Notes under the pieces: generated by a model
Told to the model about the DNA's origin: nothing
Database searches by the model: none
Seen by the model: the letters and a program-made list of their open reading frames with translations, nothing else
NCBI RefSeq assembly: GCF_000496835.1
Contig: NZ_KI543236.1
Coordinates: forward strand, 1,530,773 to 1,594,772
Length of the DNA stretch: 64,000 nucleotides
Direction of reading: 5' to 3'
DNA from: Thalassobacillus devorans MSP14
GTDB taxonomy: Bacteria; Bacillota; Bacilli; Bacillales; Halobacillaceae
Program-made: the position numbers and the translations under genes
Shown here: piece after piece, positions 26,748 to 35,978 of the stretch
Layout: each line of letters opens with the position of its first letter
Numbering within the stretch: the stretch's first letter is position 1

Positions 26748-27698
26748 ATGGAAGTAATAAAAATAGCACCGCGCGGTTATTGCTATGGAGTGGTCGATGC
26801 CATGGTAATCGCCCAAAACGCGTCTAAGGACCCCAATTTACCTCGTCCGATATATATTTTAGGTATGATAGTGCATAACACTCATGTTACTGAAGCTTTC
26901 AAAGAACAGGGAATCATTACACTGGATGGAAGAAATCGTTTAGATATATTAGAAGGCATTAATGATGGGACAGTCATTTTCACTGCCCATGGCGTTTCAC
27001 CGGAAGTGAAAGAACGCGCCAAAGAGAAAGGGTTGACCGTTCTGGATGCCACCTGTCCGGATGTAACCAACACACACAACCTGATCAGAGATCGTGTTGC
27101 TGATGGATATGAAGTCATCTATATTGGAAAAAAAGGACATCCTGAGCCTGAAGGTGCAGTCGGAGTAGCACCGGGAAAAGTACACCTCGTCCAAACGGAA
27201 GAGGATGTCGAGCAATTGAATGTGGAGCACGATAAATTATTGGTCACGAATCAAACAACCATGAGTCAATGGGATGTTTATGACGTAATGGAAAAAATCA
27301 AAGAAAAATATCCTCACGTCGAGCTTCACCAGGAAATTTGCATGGCAACTCAGGTCCGGCAGGAAGCAGTATCCGAACAGGCAAAGGACGCGGATCTTAC
27401 CCTCGTGGTAGGTGATCCACGGAGTAACAACTCCAATCGATTGGCGCAGGTTTCTAAAGAAATTGCAGGCACGGAAGCTTATCGTATTTCTGACGTTACT
27501 GAAATTCAATTAGAATGGCTCCAGGGAGTTGACAAAGTAGCGGTAACTGCCGGTGCTTCAACTCCAACTCCTATCACAAAGGAAGTAATCAAGTTCATTG
27601 AACAGTATGATGGGTCTGATGAAAACACCTGGGTCAGAGAATCTAAAGTTGAACAGAAGAAAATTCTGCCCAAAGTCAAAACTAAGAAAAAAGCGTAA
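26748..27698 (+). CDS. ispH: 4-hydroxy-3-methylbut-2-enyl diphosphate reductase
   Basis: Last enzyme of the MEP pathway: converts HMBPP to IPP and DMAPP with a [4Fe-4S] cluster. The three cluster Cys are in [12 protein letters not shown] (residue 12-13), [12 protein letters not shown] and [12 protein letters not shown]. The substrate-binding [11 protein letters not shown] and NSNRLAQV motifs are also present. The ATG at 26748 is chosen because the family begins [15 protein letters not shown] and a GAGGGGG site precedes it; a longer reading from the TTG at 26646 would include the promoter. A Lys-rich C-terminal tail ends the protein. It has its own terminator. Confidence 0.97.
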   Translation: MEVIKIAPRGYCYGVVDAMVIAQNASKDPNLPRPIYILGMIVHNTHVTEAFKEQGIITLDGRNRLDILEGINDGTVIFTAHGVSPEVKERAKEKGLTVLDATCPDVTNTHNLIRDRVADGYEVIYIGKKGHPEPEGAVGVAPGKVHLVQTEEDVEQLNVEHDKLLVTNQTTMSQWDVYDVMEKIKEKYPHVELHQEICMATQVRQEAVSEQAKDADLTLVVGDPRSNNSNRLAQVSKEIAGTEAYRISDVTEIQLEWLQGVDKVAVTAGASTPTPITKEVIKFIEQYDGSDENTWVRESKVEQKKILPKVKTKKKA

Positions 27699-27746
27699 AT
27701 GCTGACCAGAAGCACAAGCGCCTAACAGTAATGACCACCAGACGAT

Positions 27747-27780
27747 AAAAAAGGCTGCCAATTAGGGCAGCCTTTTCTTT
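27747..27780 (+). terminator. ispH terminator
   Basis: AAGGCTGCC and GGCAGCCTT flank a six-base loop with TTCTTT following. It also abuts the stop codon of the opposite gene, so it may serve both. The 27700-27740 sequence before it carries a degenerate GAAGCACAAGCGCC core. Confidence 0.9.
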
Positions 27781-28888
27781 ATATAAATTTGAATGGTTCT
27801 GTATTCGCTTCAGAAATATAGACGTTCAACTTGTCTTCTATTTGATTGAGCTTTTCATCTAAATAAGTTTTCACAGCTTTCTTCATCACTTTTTCTACAT
27901 GATGACCCGGATCTACCACCTTTAAGCCAATCTCCTCGGCTTCTTGAGCAGGATGAAATGTCATGTCTCCAGTCAGATAAACATCTGCTCCAAGACGTTT
28001 GGCATCATATAGATATTTTTCCCCGCTCCCGCCTAAAATAGCCACTGTGCGAACCGTCTCACCCAACTCCCCAATCACACGAAGACTTGGGATGTCCAAG
28101 CTTTTCTTTACATGCTCACAGAAATCTTTTAACGTCATTTCCTCATTCATCATACCGATCCTGCCGATCCCATAGGACTCACCTTCGTTTTGTAATGTAT
28201 AGACATCGTAAGCTACTTCTTCATAAGGATGAGCTTCCTGCATGGCTTTTAATACATTTGATAGTTTTGAGTGCGGCAGTAGGAACTCGACTCTTTGTTC
28301 ATCAACAATTTCCATCTCTCCACTTTTACCTAAGAATGGATCTGCGTCTTCTGTCGGCATAAACCTTCCTTTACCGGGCATGCTGAATGAAACATTGCTG
28401 TAATCCCCAATATGTCCTGCACCTGCGTCATGCATCGCCTTTCTTACTTGTTCAGCATGATTTTCAGGAACGAATACAATGAGTTTGACCAGCTTATCTT
28501 TTCCTGTTTCAAGCAGCGGCTTGGTATCCGATAAGCCCAAAGCTTCAGCTAACGCATCATTGACCCCTCCCTCTGCTATATCCAGGTTGGTATGTGCGGC
28601 ATAAACGGTAATGTCATGTTTGATGAGCTTTTGGATAACACGTCCTTTTGGTGTATCCGGGTTGATTTGGCTCAACGGTTTGAAAATGACAGGATGGTGG
28701 GAAATGATTAAGTCTACTTGTTTTTCCACCGCCTCATCCACTACATTTTCTAACACATCTAATGTAATCATGATATTTTTAACGGATTTATTCAACGTTC
28801 CTACTTGCAAACCTACCTTATCCCACTCGAACGCTAAATGCTTTGGCGACATTTGTTCAAAAACCCGGATGATTTCATTACCAGTCAT
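27779..28888 (-). CDS. yqfO: Nif3-like dinuclear metal-centre protein YqfO
   Basis: A 369-residue member of the NIF3/DUF34 family. N- and C-terminal halves carry the metal ligands: IISHHPVIFKPLSQ, VYAAHTNLDIAEGG and, late, YLTGDMTFHPAQEAEE with DPGHHVEK. A CUTA-like insert in the middle (about residues 125-245, KLIVFVPENHAEQVRKAM) is typical of the Bacillus subgroup. The family binds two metal ions and forms a hexameric toroid; its activity is unsettled, though roles as a GTP cyclohydrolase I type or metal chaperone protein have been suggested. It overlaps trmK by 11 nt, so translation is probably coupled. The ribosome site is GAGGAG. Confidence 0.92.
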   Translation of the reverse strand: MTGNEIIRVFEQMSPKHLAFEWDKVGLQVGTLNKSVKNIMITLDVLENVVDEAVEKQVDLIISHHPVIFKPLSQINPDTPKGRVIQKLIKHDITVYAAHTNLDIAEGGVNDALAEALGLSDTKPLLETGKDKLVKLIVFVPENHAEQVRKAMHDAGAGHIGDYSNVSFSMPGKGRFMPTEDADPFLGKSGEMEIVDEQRVEFLLPHSKLSNVLKAMQEAHPYEEVAYDVYTLQNEGESYGIGRIGMMNEEMTLKDFCEHVKKSLDIPSLRVIGELGETVRTVAILGGSGEKYLYDAKRLGADVYLTGDMTFHPAQEAEEIGLKVVDPGHHVEKVMKKAVKTYLDEKLNQIEDKLNVYISEANTEPFKFI

Positions 28889-29582
28889 CGTTCAATAACT
28901 CCTCTATCCATTCTATTTCTAATTCCAGTTTAGCAATTTTGTCATTATCAGGATTTGCTGCTTTTTTCATTTGTTTTTTCACATAATCTCTTTTTGCTTT
29001 TTCTTCATGCCATTTTTTCTTAAAAACAGGTGACTTATCTTTCATTAAATATGGCCCGAACAGAATTTCTCTTTCTGAATAATGCACTTTTTCATGGTCA
29101 CTTTTTTCAGCTGCAATCACTTCATAAATATGCCCTGCTTCTTCAATAATTTCTTCAGCTATTATTTGATAATTATACTTAATGAACCATTTCCGTAATG
29201 ACTTGGCATCAACATTCGGCTGGACGATAATCCGTGAAGTACGCCCCAATTTTTCTTTGCCTTCCTCAAGGATAGTCGTGATCAAGGTACCTCCCATACC
29301 TGCTATGACTATTTGCTCTACTTCATCATCAAAGAGGACGGTAAGTCCATCTCCTTTCCGGACAGCTATCCGGGCAGATAAACCATTGCTTTCCACTTCC
29401 TTTTTTGCACTTTGGTAGGGGCCTTCATTCAGTTCTCCTGCTATGGCCGTCGCGGTAGGATCCTGAAGGCAAACATAACAGGGAAGGTACGCATGATCTG
29501 AGCCGATATCCGCAAAGTTGGCTCCATGGGGGAGATAGGAGGCTACCACCTGGAGTCGTCTGGATAATAACTTTTCATTCAT
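28878..29582 (-). CDS. trmK: tRNA (adenine-22-N1)-methyltransferase TrmK
   Basis: Methylates N1 of A22 in the D loop of bacterial tRNA, using SAM. The Rossmann fold is visible as GANFADIGSDHAYLPCYVCL (SAM-binding) and VRKGDGLTVLFDDEVEQIVIAGMGGTLI, with the GMGG motif of the family. A coiled C-terminal half is rich in Lys and Glu (KDKSPVFKKKWHEEKAKRDY). B. subtilis YqfN is the reference and it is essential in some Gram-positives. It overlaps the downstream yqfO gene. The ribosome site is GAGGAAG. Confidence 0.94.
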   Translation of the reverse strand: MNEKLLSRRLQVVASYLPHGANFADIGSDHAYLPCYVCLQDPTATAIAGELNEGPYQSAKKEVESNGLSARIAVRKGDGLTVLFDDEVEQIVIAGMGGTLITTILEEGKEKLGRTSRIIVQPNVDAKSLRKWFIKYNYQIIAEEIIEEAGHIYEVIAAEKSDHEKVHYSEREILFGPYLMKDKSPVFKKKWHEEKAKRDYVKKQMKKAANPDNDKIAKLELEIEWIEELLNDDW

Positions 29583-29620
29583 TTGACTTCCTCATTTCTC
29601 TCAAACTAAACATATTTCCA

Positions 29621-29720
29621 GTAAAAAACCGGCTTATCACTAAGTTTCTGATAGCTAACACCTTAATGTTTCTTATACTATTAGCGTTCACAAAAGTAAA
29701 CTACCGTATAGTACAAAAAG
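29621..29720. repeat. Dispersed repeat, copy A
   Basis: One of three related 93-100 bp sequences (others at 47871-47968 and 50593-50685). Shared blocks in order: GGCTTATCAC, AAGT, TCTTATACTAT and GTACAAAAA. It ends in the A run of the cccA terminator. This copy is the most diverged. Confidence 0.65.
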
Positions 29721-29748
29721 AAAAGCCTTCTGAAATTTCCAGAAAGCT
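29717..29748 (-). terminator. cccA terminator
   Basis: AAGCTTTCTGG and CAGAAGGCTTTT form an imperfect stem followed by TTCTTTTT on the minus strand. Confidence 0.75.
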
Positions 29749-29760
29749 TGCTCTATATGT

Positions 29761-30126
29761 TTATTTCTTTTTCGCCAGCCATTCTGCCACAACCGCCGCT
29801 TCCTCAGCTGGGATAAGTCCTGCTGGCATAGCTTGTCCTTTACCATTCTTGATGATGTCTTGTATCTCTTCTTTCGAATACTTACTGCCTACCGTCTTTA
29901 AGGAAGGGCCATTTCCACCAGAAAGATCAGCCCCATGACAGCTGGCACAATTGTTTTGGAAAATATCCTCAGGATTAGCACTTGCCTCTTCCTGCTTTTC
30001 CCCTCCATTTTTCTCTCCATTTTTAATTGCTTCATTTTGGCCGACACCGACCCAAGAAATGATGAACATTGTTAAGATCCCTATAACAGCAATCATTGCA
30101 AATGGGATAATTGGGTTTCTTTTCAT
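29761..30126 (-). CDS. cccA: Membrane-anchored cytochrome c-550
   Basis: 121 residues. The N-terminal helix (about residues 6-26) anchors the protein with the heme domain outside. A short charged linker ([20 protein letters not shown]) leads to the heme site CASCH, then a late [11 protein letters not shown] with the Met that ligates the iron. The domain size fits small Bacillus cytochrome c-550. It probably carries electrons at the outer face between the quinol complex and oxidase. The gene lies next to trmK and before the sigA group, as in B. subtilis. The ribosome site is AAGGAGG. Confidence 0.94.
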   Translation of the reverse strand: MKRNPIIPFAMIAVIGILTMFIISWVGVGQNEAIKNGEKNGGEKQEEASANPEDIFQNNCASCHGADLSGGNGPSLKTVGSKYSKEEIQDIIKNGKGQAMPAGLIPAEEAAVVAEWLAKKK

Positions 30127-30227
30127 GTGTTCATTTCCTCCTTATGTAGTCCCATATATATCTTTCTCTAAAATACAAACTATATTTATTTTACTTGAAA
30201 AATCTTCTTTAGGAAAGAGCTATCCAC

Positions 30228-30627
30228 TTAAAAGTTAAAAAACATCATCAAAACGGCAAAAACTGCTCCCAGAAAGCCATTAATTTTCAATGAATGGAAT
30301 CCACACCGTCGAGCTTCAACTCTGCCAAGGAGATAACAAATGAAGATTCCAAAGCAATAACAATAACAAAAGAACGAGAGTAGTAAAGGAAAAATCAATC
30401 GACCTTTGATTATGTAGGGATACCGCGCTTAAACCAGTACCAACTACAAATATCGACAAAATGACTGTTTGCATTATGAAAGCCGTTTCAGTAAAATAAA
30501 TGACAAGAAATAAGATTGGAAACAATAGTAATATAACTGCCAATCTCAGATATAAAAACATCAGTTTCCAAATGGATACAGGGCAATAAAATTCAGGCTG
30601 CAGGCAATTGATTTTCCGATACTTCAT
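30228..30627 (-). pseudogene. Probable frameshifted small membrane-protein gene
   Basis: Two overlapping frames each look like membrane protein. The first starts at 30627 (MKYRKINCLQPEFYCP) and reads three hydrophobic segments to a stop at 30316. The second, open from about 30440 to a stop at 30228, reads CYLLGRVEARRCGFHSLKIN and a final helix ending MMFFNF. Joining them near the TTGTTATTGTTATTG run (about 30350) would give one protein of four to five helices. No good ribosome site is seen for either. The rest of 30127-30720 holds only the sigA terminator. It may be a degraded gene, or a sequencing error, or just AT-rich hydrophobic reading. Confidence 0.35.
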
Positions 30628-30672
30628 TTCCTGAATGATGATTTCCCCCGGTGTACCATTAGCAGTAAAATA

Positions 30673-30708
30673 GACCAGGAACAAAACATTCAGTCAGCTC
30701 CTGGTCAT
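30673..30708 (-). terminator. sigA operon terminator
   Basis: GACCAGGA and TCCTGGTC form perfect arms around an 18-base loop, followed by TATTTT on the minus strand; it starts 12 nt past the sigA stop. Confidence 0.7.
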
Positions 30709-30719
30709 GACAGTCACAT

Positions 30720-31838
30720 CTATTCTAAGAAATCTTTTAACCGTTTACTTCTACTAGGGTGACGCAGTTTTCTTAAAGCTTTTGCTTCGATCTGACGAAT
30801 CCGTTCCCGGGTGACGCCAAACACTTTCCCTACCTCTTCAAGAGTGCGTGTACGTCCGTCATCTAATCCGAACCGCAGGCGAAGTACGTTTTCTTCCCGG
30901 TCAGTCAAAGTATCCAGCACATCTTCTAATTGTTCTTTTAATAGCTCATAAGCTGCATGGTCAGAAGGAGATGTCGCTTCCTGATCTTCAATGAAGTCAC
31001 CAAGATGGGAATCGTCTTCTTCACCAATTGGTGTTTCCAAGGAGACTGGCTCTTGTGCTATTTTTAAGATTTCTCTTACTTTATCAGGTGACAGCTCCAT
31101 TTCCTCTCCGATCTCTTCCGGAGTAGGCTCACGTCCAAAGTCCTGAAGCAACTGTCGCTGTACACGGATCAACTTATTGATTGTTTCAACCATGTGGACG
31201 GGAATACGAATGGTACGAGCCTGGTCCGCAATCGCTCGTGTGATTGCCTGTCTGATCCACCATGTCGCATAAGTGCTGAATTTGTACCCTTTGCGGTAAT
31301 CAAACTTTTCAACTGCTTTGATAAGGCCCATATTTCCTTCCTGGATCAAGTCGAGGAACAACATCCCTCTGCCTACATAACGTTTTGCGATGCTTACCAC
31401 CAGACGCAAGTTAGCCTCTGCCAGTTCACGTTTGGCTTCTTCGTCGCCTTCTTCAATCCGTTGAGCAAGATCAATTTCATCTTTTGCTGCCAAAAGATTT
31501 ACCCGCCCAATTTCTTTCAGGTACATACGAACCGGGTCATTGATTTTGACACCAGGAGGAACGCTTAAATCATTCAGGTCAAATTCTTCTTCTTTATTTA
31601 ACTGCTGCATGTTCGGATCCTCTTCCGAGCTTCCGATCACCTCAACACCCTGTTCATTCAGGTACTCATAAAATTCGTCCATTTGTTCAGACTCCAGTTC
31701 AAAGCTGGATAGACGTTCTGCTACTTCTTCGTATGCTAAAACTCCACGCTTTTTCCCAATTTCGAGCAATTGTTCTTTTGCCTGGTCCAGCGTAAGTTCA
31801 TTTTCAGCTTCTTTAGAACGTAATGGCTTATCTGCCAT
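30720..31838 (-). CDS. sigA: RNA polymerase primary sigma factor SigA
   Basis: 372 residues, the housekeeping sigma factor. Region 1.1 is present in the N-terminal 90 residues. Region 2 reads [20 protein letters not shown], then [20 protein letters not shown] (region 2.4, -10 recognition). Region 3 contains [20 protein letters not shown]. Region 4.2 is readable as [20 protein letters not shown], the -35 recognition helix-turn-helix. The last residues are [10 protein letters not shown]. The ATG at 31838 has GGAAGGAGGGGG, so the in-frame TTG at 31859 is not used. It follows dnaG by 33 nt in the macromolecular synthesis operon yqxD-dnaG-sigA. Confidence 0.98.
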   Translation of the reverse strand: MADKPLRSKEAENELTLDQAKEQLLEIGKKRGVLAYEEVAERLSSFELESEQMDEFYEYLNEQGVEVIGSSEEDPNMQQLNKEEEFDLNDLSVPPGVKINDPVRMYLKEIGRVNLLAAKDEIDLAQRIEEGDEEAKRELAEANLRLVVSIAKRYVGRGMLFLDLIQEGNMGLIKAVEKFDYRKGYKFSTYATWWIRQAITRAIADQARTIRIPVHMVETINKLIRVQRQLLQDFGREPTPEEIGEEMELSPDKVREILKIAQEPVSLETPIGEEDDSHLGDFIEDQEATSPSDHAAYELLKEQLEDVLDTLTDREENVLRLRFGLDDGRTRTLEEVGKVFGVTRERIRQIEAKALRKLRHPSRSKRLKDFLE

Positions 31839-31871
31839 AAGTCCCCCTCCTTCCAACAAATCACAATACTT

Positions 31872-33695
31872 TTACTGCGAACTTCTCAGTTGTCTTCTCA
31901 ACTGAATTATTTTCATGGCAATTTCAGCTGCCTTGATGGGATCATTTTGCTGCTCTGCCTGTTTTTGTTCTTCTTCCAATGATTTGATATCCATTTTGTC
32001 ACTTTGTTCTGCACGTATCAAACGAATATAATCATTGATTTCCCGTTCGGAAATTTCACTATGAACAGGCATCATCGCAAGCTTAATCACTAAATTCTTC
32101 AAGTCAGGTTCAGGTAACCTTTCAATAAAATGGCTGACATCAGGTTCATTGCCTTCTTCAAAATATGCATAGAGATAAGTAACAATAACCTGGTGTTCAC
32201 TGATATTGAACCCTCCCCCTATTTCGGCCTGCACTTTATCCGCGACCTGGGGATTTTTTAACATATATGCAATCAGTGCCCTTTCTGCATTATGGAAAGC
32301 TGGCAACAGTCTGTTCTCCATCATGCGTTCAGAACGGACATTGGATTGTCTTGCCCTATTTGCCTCTTTTACAGGTGACCCGCTTCTTCTCCGGTGCTCT
32401 GAAACTTCCTGTTTAAGCGTTTCTAACGAAAGTTCAAACTCATTGGAAAGTTCCTTCAGGTAGTGTTCCCTCTCAATCGCATGATCGAGCGTGGCAACTT
32501 CCTTAACTACTCTTTCTACATAAGCAATGCGATCCCCTTCTAAATTGAGATTATATTCTTTCCTGAGATGTCTCATGATAAAGGTCAAATAGGTATCGCT
32601 TGCTCCAAGAACTTCTCTTTGGAATTTTTCGGCTCCGTTAGCTTTTATATAATCATCCGGGTCCATTCCATCGGGAAGGCGGGCCAGTTTTACAGTGCAA
32701 CCTGCTTTCCTTAGCAATCGGGCAGCTTTCATGGAAGCCTCTATACCCGGCCGATCGCCATCGTAACAAATGACAGCTTCTTCAACATATCTTCGAATCA
32801 AATTTGCCTGATGTTCAGTAATGGATGTACCCAATGTGCCAACACCATTATGAACACCTGCTTGATATGCAGAAATTACGTCTACGTATCCTTCAAACAG
32901 GACAATGGAACCTTGTTTACGGATAGCACTTCTTGCTAAGTCAAAGTTGTACAGCAGTTTTCCTTTATGAAAAAGTTCTGTTTCAGGGCTATTAAGGTAC
33001 TTAGGCTCCTGGTCTTGAATAGCTCGGCCGCCAAAAGCCACCGTCTTTCCTAAGTGGTTGCGTATTGGAAAAATAACCCTTCCCCTGAAACGATCACTGT
33101 AATCGCCAGATTGATTTGTACTTAATAAACCAGCTTTAACCATTAATTGAGGATGATACCCTTTCTTTTCAAGAAAACGAACGACAAAATCTTTGGAGTT
33201 CGGGGCATAACCTAAATGGAAATGGTCAATCATCTCCTCTGTGAAACCTCGGTTCAGCAGGTACTGAAGTCCTTCTTTACCTTCTTTGGTATGCTTCAGC
33301 AGGTGATGATAAAGTTTACTTAGCCACTGATGCGCTTCAAGGATTTTCTGGGCTTCCTCGTTTCTGGGTGAGGTCACTTCCTGATTATTAGTTACCTCAT
33401 CAGGAAGGGGATGACCAGCTTTATCAGCAAGGTATTTGACAGCCTGCAGAAATTCATACCCTTCAAGCTCCATCAAGAATGTGATAGCATTGCCGCCTTT
33501 CCCACATCCGAAACAATGGAAAATCTGTTTATCGGGAGAAACAGAAAAAGACGGGGTATTCTCCCCATGGAAAGGACATAAACCAAAATAATTCCTTCCC
33601 TGTTTCTTTAATTGTACATATTCTCCAACAACATCAACGATATCATTGGATTTTCGTATTTCATCTATGGTTTCTTCTGGAAGATGTCCAGCCAT
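31872..33695 (-). CDS. dnaG: DNA primase
   Basis: 607 residues, makes RNA primers for lagging-strand replication. The zinc-binding domain is CPFHGENTPSFSVSPDKQIF followed by HCFGCGKGGN (CHC2 ligands). The primase core has EGYVDVISAYQAGVHN and YDGDRPGIEASMKA, the TOPRIM metal-binding motifs. The C-terminal part is the helicase-interacting domain. The ATG at 33695 has a GGTGATAG ribosome site; the in-frame start at 33704 is weaker. It lies between yqxD and sigA as in B. subtilis. Confidence 0.97.
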   Translation of the reverse strand: MAGHLPEETIDEIRKSNDIVDVVGEYVQLKKQGRNYFGLCPFHGENTPSFSVSPDKQIFHCFGCGKGGNAITFLMELEGYEFLQAVKYLADKAGHPLPDEVTNNQEVTSPRNEEAQKILEAHQWLSKLYHHLLKHTKEGKEGLQYLLNRGFTEEMIDHFHLGYAPNSKDFVVRFLEKKGYHPQLMVKAGLLSTNQSGDYSDRFRGRVIFPIRNHLGKTVAFGGRAIQDQEPKYLNSPETELFHKGKLLYNFDLARSAIRKQGSIVLFEGYVDVISAYQAGVHNGVGTLGTSITEHQANLIRRYVEEAVICYDGDRPGIEASMKAARLLRKAGCTVKLARLPDGMDPDDYIKANGAEKFQREVLGASDTYLTFIMRHLRKEYNLNLEGDRIAYVERVVKEVATLDHAIEREHYLKELSNEFELSLETLKQEVSEHRRRSGSPVKEANRARQSNVRSERMMENRLLPAFHNAERALIAYMLKNPQVADKVQAEIGGGFNISEHQVIVTYLYAYFEEGNEPDVSHFIERLPEPDLKNLVIKLAMMPVHSEISEREINDYIRLIRAEQSDKMDIKSLEEEQKQAEQQNDPIKAAEIAMKIIQLRRQLRSSQ

Positions 33696-33727
33696 CACTA
33701 TCACCGTATTTATGAATTATTCGATAT

Positions 33728-34201
33728 TCAATCCTGAATACCTTCATGTTTCGACAAAAAATCATCCAGCTTTTCCTGGAAGTATAAGCGATCCTGCTCA
33801 AGCAGAGGCGGTGGTCCTTTAATACGATTGCCTCTCTTTTGAGTTTTCTGTCTTAAGTGTTTCCGTAACATAATTTCATCTGCATCCGCCTCTTCAATCA
33901 GTTTACCTCGTGGGGTTATTGCATAAACACCTCTTGAAGTCAACAGCACAGCAAATGACAAATCCTGTGTTACTACTATATCTCCTTTTTTAACCCTATT
34001 GAGAATAAATAGATCTACAGCCTGATCAGCGTCATCAATGATTCTCCAATCTCCATATTCCGAATTAGGGCTATAATGATTTATAGTGGCAACAAATTGG
34101 GGGATGATTGCGTGTTTGATACAAACTCGATCTATCTCCTCTTTGACAGGACAGCTATCAGCATCAACATATAAAGCAGGTTTATTTTGCAACATTATCA
34201 T
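33728..34201 (-). CDS. yqxD: YaiI/YqxD family protein (DUF188)
   Basis: About 157 residues. The motif ALYVDADSCPVKEEIDRVC carries the acidic pair typical of the PIN-like DUF188 fold, followed by KGDIVVTQDLSFAVLL, the second acidic cluster. A Lys/Arg-rich segment (RKHLRQKTQKRGNRIKG) follows. Nuclease activity is suggested by the fold but unproven. The start is uncertain: ATG at 34201 or 34195 fits family length, while TTG at 34222 lies only three bases from the AGGAGG site. It is the first gene of the sigA operon. Confidence 0.88.
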   Translation of the reverse strand: MIMLQNKPALYVDADSCPVKEEIDRVCIKHAIIPQFVATINHYSPNSEYGDWRIIDDADQAVDLFILNRVKKGDIVVTQDLSFAVLLTSRGVYAITPRGKLIEEADADEIMLRKHLRQKTQKRGNRIKGPPPLLEQDRLYFQEKLDDFLSKHEGIQD

Positions 34202-34311
34202 AAATTCTACAGTGGCCCGCAAAATCCTCCTAATTCATCAATGTTTTATTTTTCAGAATTGTTTCTATAACAACGATAGTTTAGCTACCATACATTTTTA
34301 CACAAAAACAT

Positions 34312-34340
34312 ATTATAATACATCCAATTAGTAATTGCTA
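34312..34340 (-). promoter_or_regulatory. Candidate promoter of the yqxD-dnaG-sigA operon
   Basis: TATAAT with TAGCAA 17 bp upstream on the minus strand, about 110 nt before yqxD. The -35 is weak. The intergenic stretch 34230-34370 holds no other gene. Confidence 0.45.
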
Positions 34341-34370
34341 CAGTTTTTTTTCATTTTTTCTTGTTTTTCA

Positions 34371-34414
34371 CGGAAAAAATCGCGCCTGGTTTATAGGTGG
34401 CGCGATTTTTCTTT
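34371..34414 (-). terminator. ppsR terminator
   Basis: AAAAATCGCGCC and GGCGCGATTTTT flank a 12-base loop with further T or A runs on both sides, so it may act both ways. Confidence 0.92.
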
Positions 34415-34427
34415 GTATTTTGCGGGT

Positions 34428-35234
34428 TTATCGTTCATTTCTTAATTTGTTCATGATGACATTTGCAGTTTCTTCAACAGCTTTATGGGATACATCTATC
34501 ACATCACAGCCGATGCGCTCTACAACCTCATTAAAATGATTCAGCTCTTGTTTAATTCTCTCCATATTGGCATAACTTGCCTGGTCTCCTAATCCTAAAG
34601 CTTTCAAGCGTTCCTTGCGGATATCGTTCAGTTTTTCAGGGCTGATCTTCAGGCCGATACACTTTTTCTTGTCTACATGAAACAATTCTTCCGGAGGTTC
34701 CACTTCCGGAACGATTGGCACATTTGCCACCTTTAATCTTTTATGAGCGAGGTATTGTGATAATGGAGTCTTGGAGGTGCGTGATACACCAATAAGAACG
34801 ATATCCGCACGGGAAATCCCTCTTGGATCTCTGCCATCATCATACCGGACAGCAAATTCGATTGCTTCCACTCTTTTGAAATAATCCTCGTCAAGTTTAT
34901 GAACCAATCCAGGTTCCATCCGTGGTTTTGTCTTGAAGAACCGCTCCATACTATCCATCATCGGGCCCATAATGTCGATACATTCCAATTGGTATTCATC
35001 AGCTTTTTTCAAAAGGTGCTTTCTTAACTCAGGAATCACCAATGTAAAACCTATCATGGCTTTTTTTTCTTTCGCTTGCAGCACTGCTTCATTTATAGTG
35101 CCTTCATCTTCCACATAAGGAATCCGCTGAATTTCATAAGGACCATCATCAAACTGACTTAGTGCTGCTTTTACCACCAATTCTGCTGTTTCACCCACAG
35201 AATCAGAAATTACAAATATCAATGGCTTATCCAT
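34428..35234 (-). CDS. ppsR: Pyruvate, phosphate dikinase/PEP synthase regulatory protein PpsR (DUF299)
   Basis: 268 residues. A bifunctional kinase and pyrophosphorylase of the DUF299 family that switches pyruvate-phosphate dikinase or PEP synthase by phosphorylating an active-site Thr. The P-loop-like motif is [16 protein letters not shown]. Other family blocks are [13 protein letters not shown] and [18 protein letters not shown]. Bacillus members are called YqfL and are cotranscribed with ccpN; ccpN is 33 nt upstream here. The role in gluconeogenic control is supported by this pairing. The ribosome site is AATAGGAGGAA. Confidence 0.95.
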   Translation of the reverse strand: MDKPLIFVISDSVGETAELVVKAALSQFDDGPYEIQRIPYVEDEGTINEAVLQAKEKKAMIGFTLVIPELRKHLLKKADEYQLECIDIMGPMMDSMERFFKTKPRMEPGLVHKLDEDYFKRVEAIEFAVRYDDGRDPRGISRADIVLIGVSRTSKTPLSQYLAHKRLKVANVPIVPEVEPPEELFHVDKKKCIGLKISPEKLNDIRKERLKALGLGDQASYANMERIKQELNHFNEVVERIGCDVIDVSHKAVEETANVIMNKLRNER

Positions 35235-35266
35235 CCCAATTCCTCCTATTATTCAGAGCGGAATGC

Positions 35267-35896
35267 TTACAAGTGTTCGTCACGCCCTAGTTCCACTAAT
35301 GCTTTCGTCATATTTGTCTTTGTAATTCGTCCTGTCACTTCCAATCCTTCGTCTACATCTTTAACAATCGGCAGCCCATCAATCTGCTTATCAATAAGCT
35401 TCTGTGCAGCATCCAGCAATAAGTCGTCTTTCCTGCACACCGTTATATTCGGCATCCGAGTCATAATGATATGGACAGGAATAGAGTTTAAATCCTGGTT
35501 TCCAATACTTGCCCGCAATAAATCTTTTCGGGACAAAACCCCCAGAAGCAATGATTTATTATCGACAACAAACAAGGTGCCGACATCTTCAAGGAACATG
35601 GTACAGATGGCATCATATACAGATACATCTTCTTCTACCACGATCGGAATGGACTGGTATTCCTGAACCTTGAATTTTTTCAGCTTTTCCGTCAATAATT
35701 CTGAACCTGTTTTCCCTGTGAAAAAATAACCCACTCTCGGCCGGGCATCCAAAAATCCGGCCATAGTTAAAATAGCAAGATCCGGTCTTAATGTCGCTCT
35801 CGTCAACTGCAATTGGTCTGCTATATTTTCACCAGTTATCGGTCCGTTCTCTTTCACAATTTCGATAATCTGTTCTTGTCTGCTGGAAAGTTCCAT
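35267..35896 (-). CDS. ccpN: Gluconeogenic repressor CcpN (YqzB)
   Basis: 209 residues. N-terminal winged helix (RQEQIIEIVKENGPITGENI, then QLTRATLRPDLAILTMAGFL) followed by two CBS domains (about 80-140 and 145-205), with the CBS motif SVYDAICTMFLEDVGTLFVV. In B. subtilis CcpN represses gapB, pckA and sr1 in glycolytic conditions. No target operator is searched for here. It is the first gene of a ccpN-ppsR unit, 82 nt downstream of glyS; the AGGGTGG site precedes the ATG. Confidence 0.96.
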   Translation of the reverse strand: MELSSRQEQIIEIVKENGPITGENIADQLQLTRATLRPDLAILTMAGFLDARPRVGYFFTGKTGSELLTEKLKKFKVQEYQSIPIVVEEDVSVYDAICTMFLEDVGTLFVVDNKSLLLGVLSRKDLLRASIGNQDLNSIPVHIIMTRMPNITVCRKDDLLLDAAQKLIDKQIDGLPIVKDVDEGLEVTGRITKTNMTKALVELGRDEHL

Positions 35897-35978
35897 ACTT
35901 TCACCACCCTGATCACTGACTGTGACATACTATTTAACTATTATAGCTCATTTTTATAATCGGGTAAAAGAAGGAGGC

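Noticed and set aside
30610-30675. Short frame MFCSWSILLLMVHRGKSSFRK with an AGGAG before its ATG
   Set aside because: The AGGAG is part of the right arm of the sigA terminator stem and the frame is only 21 codons.
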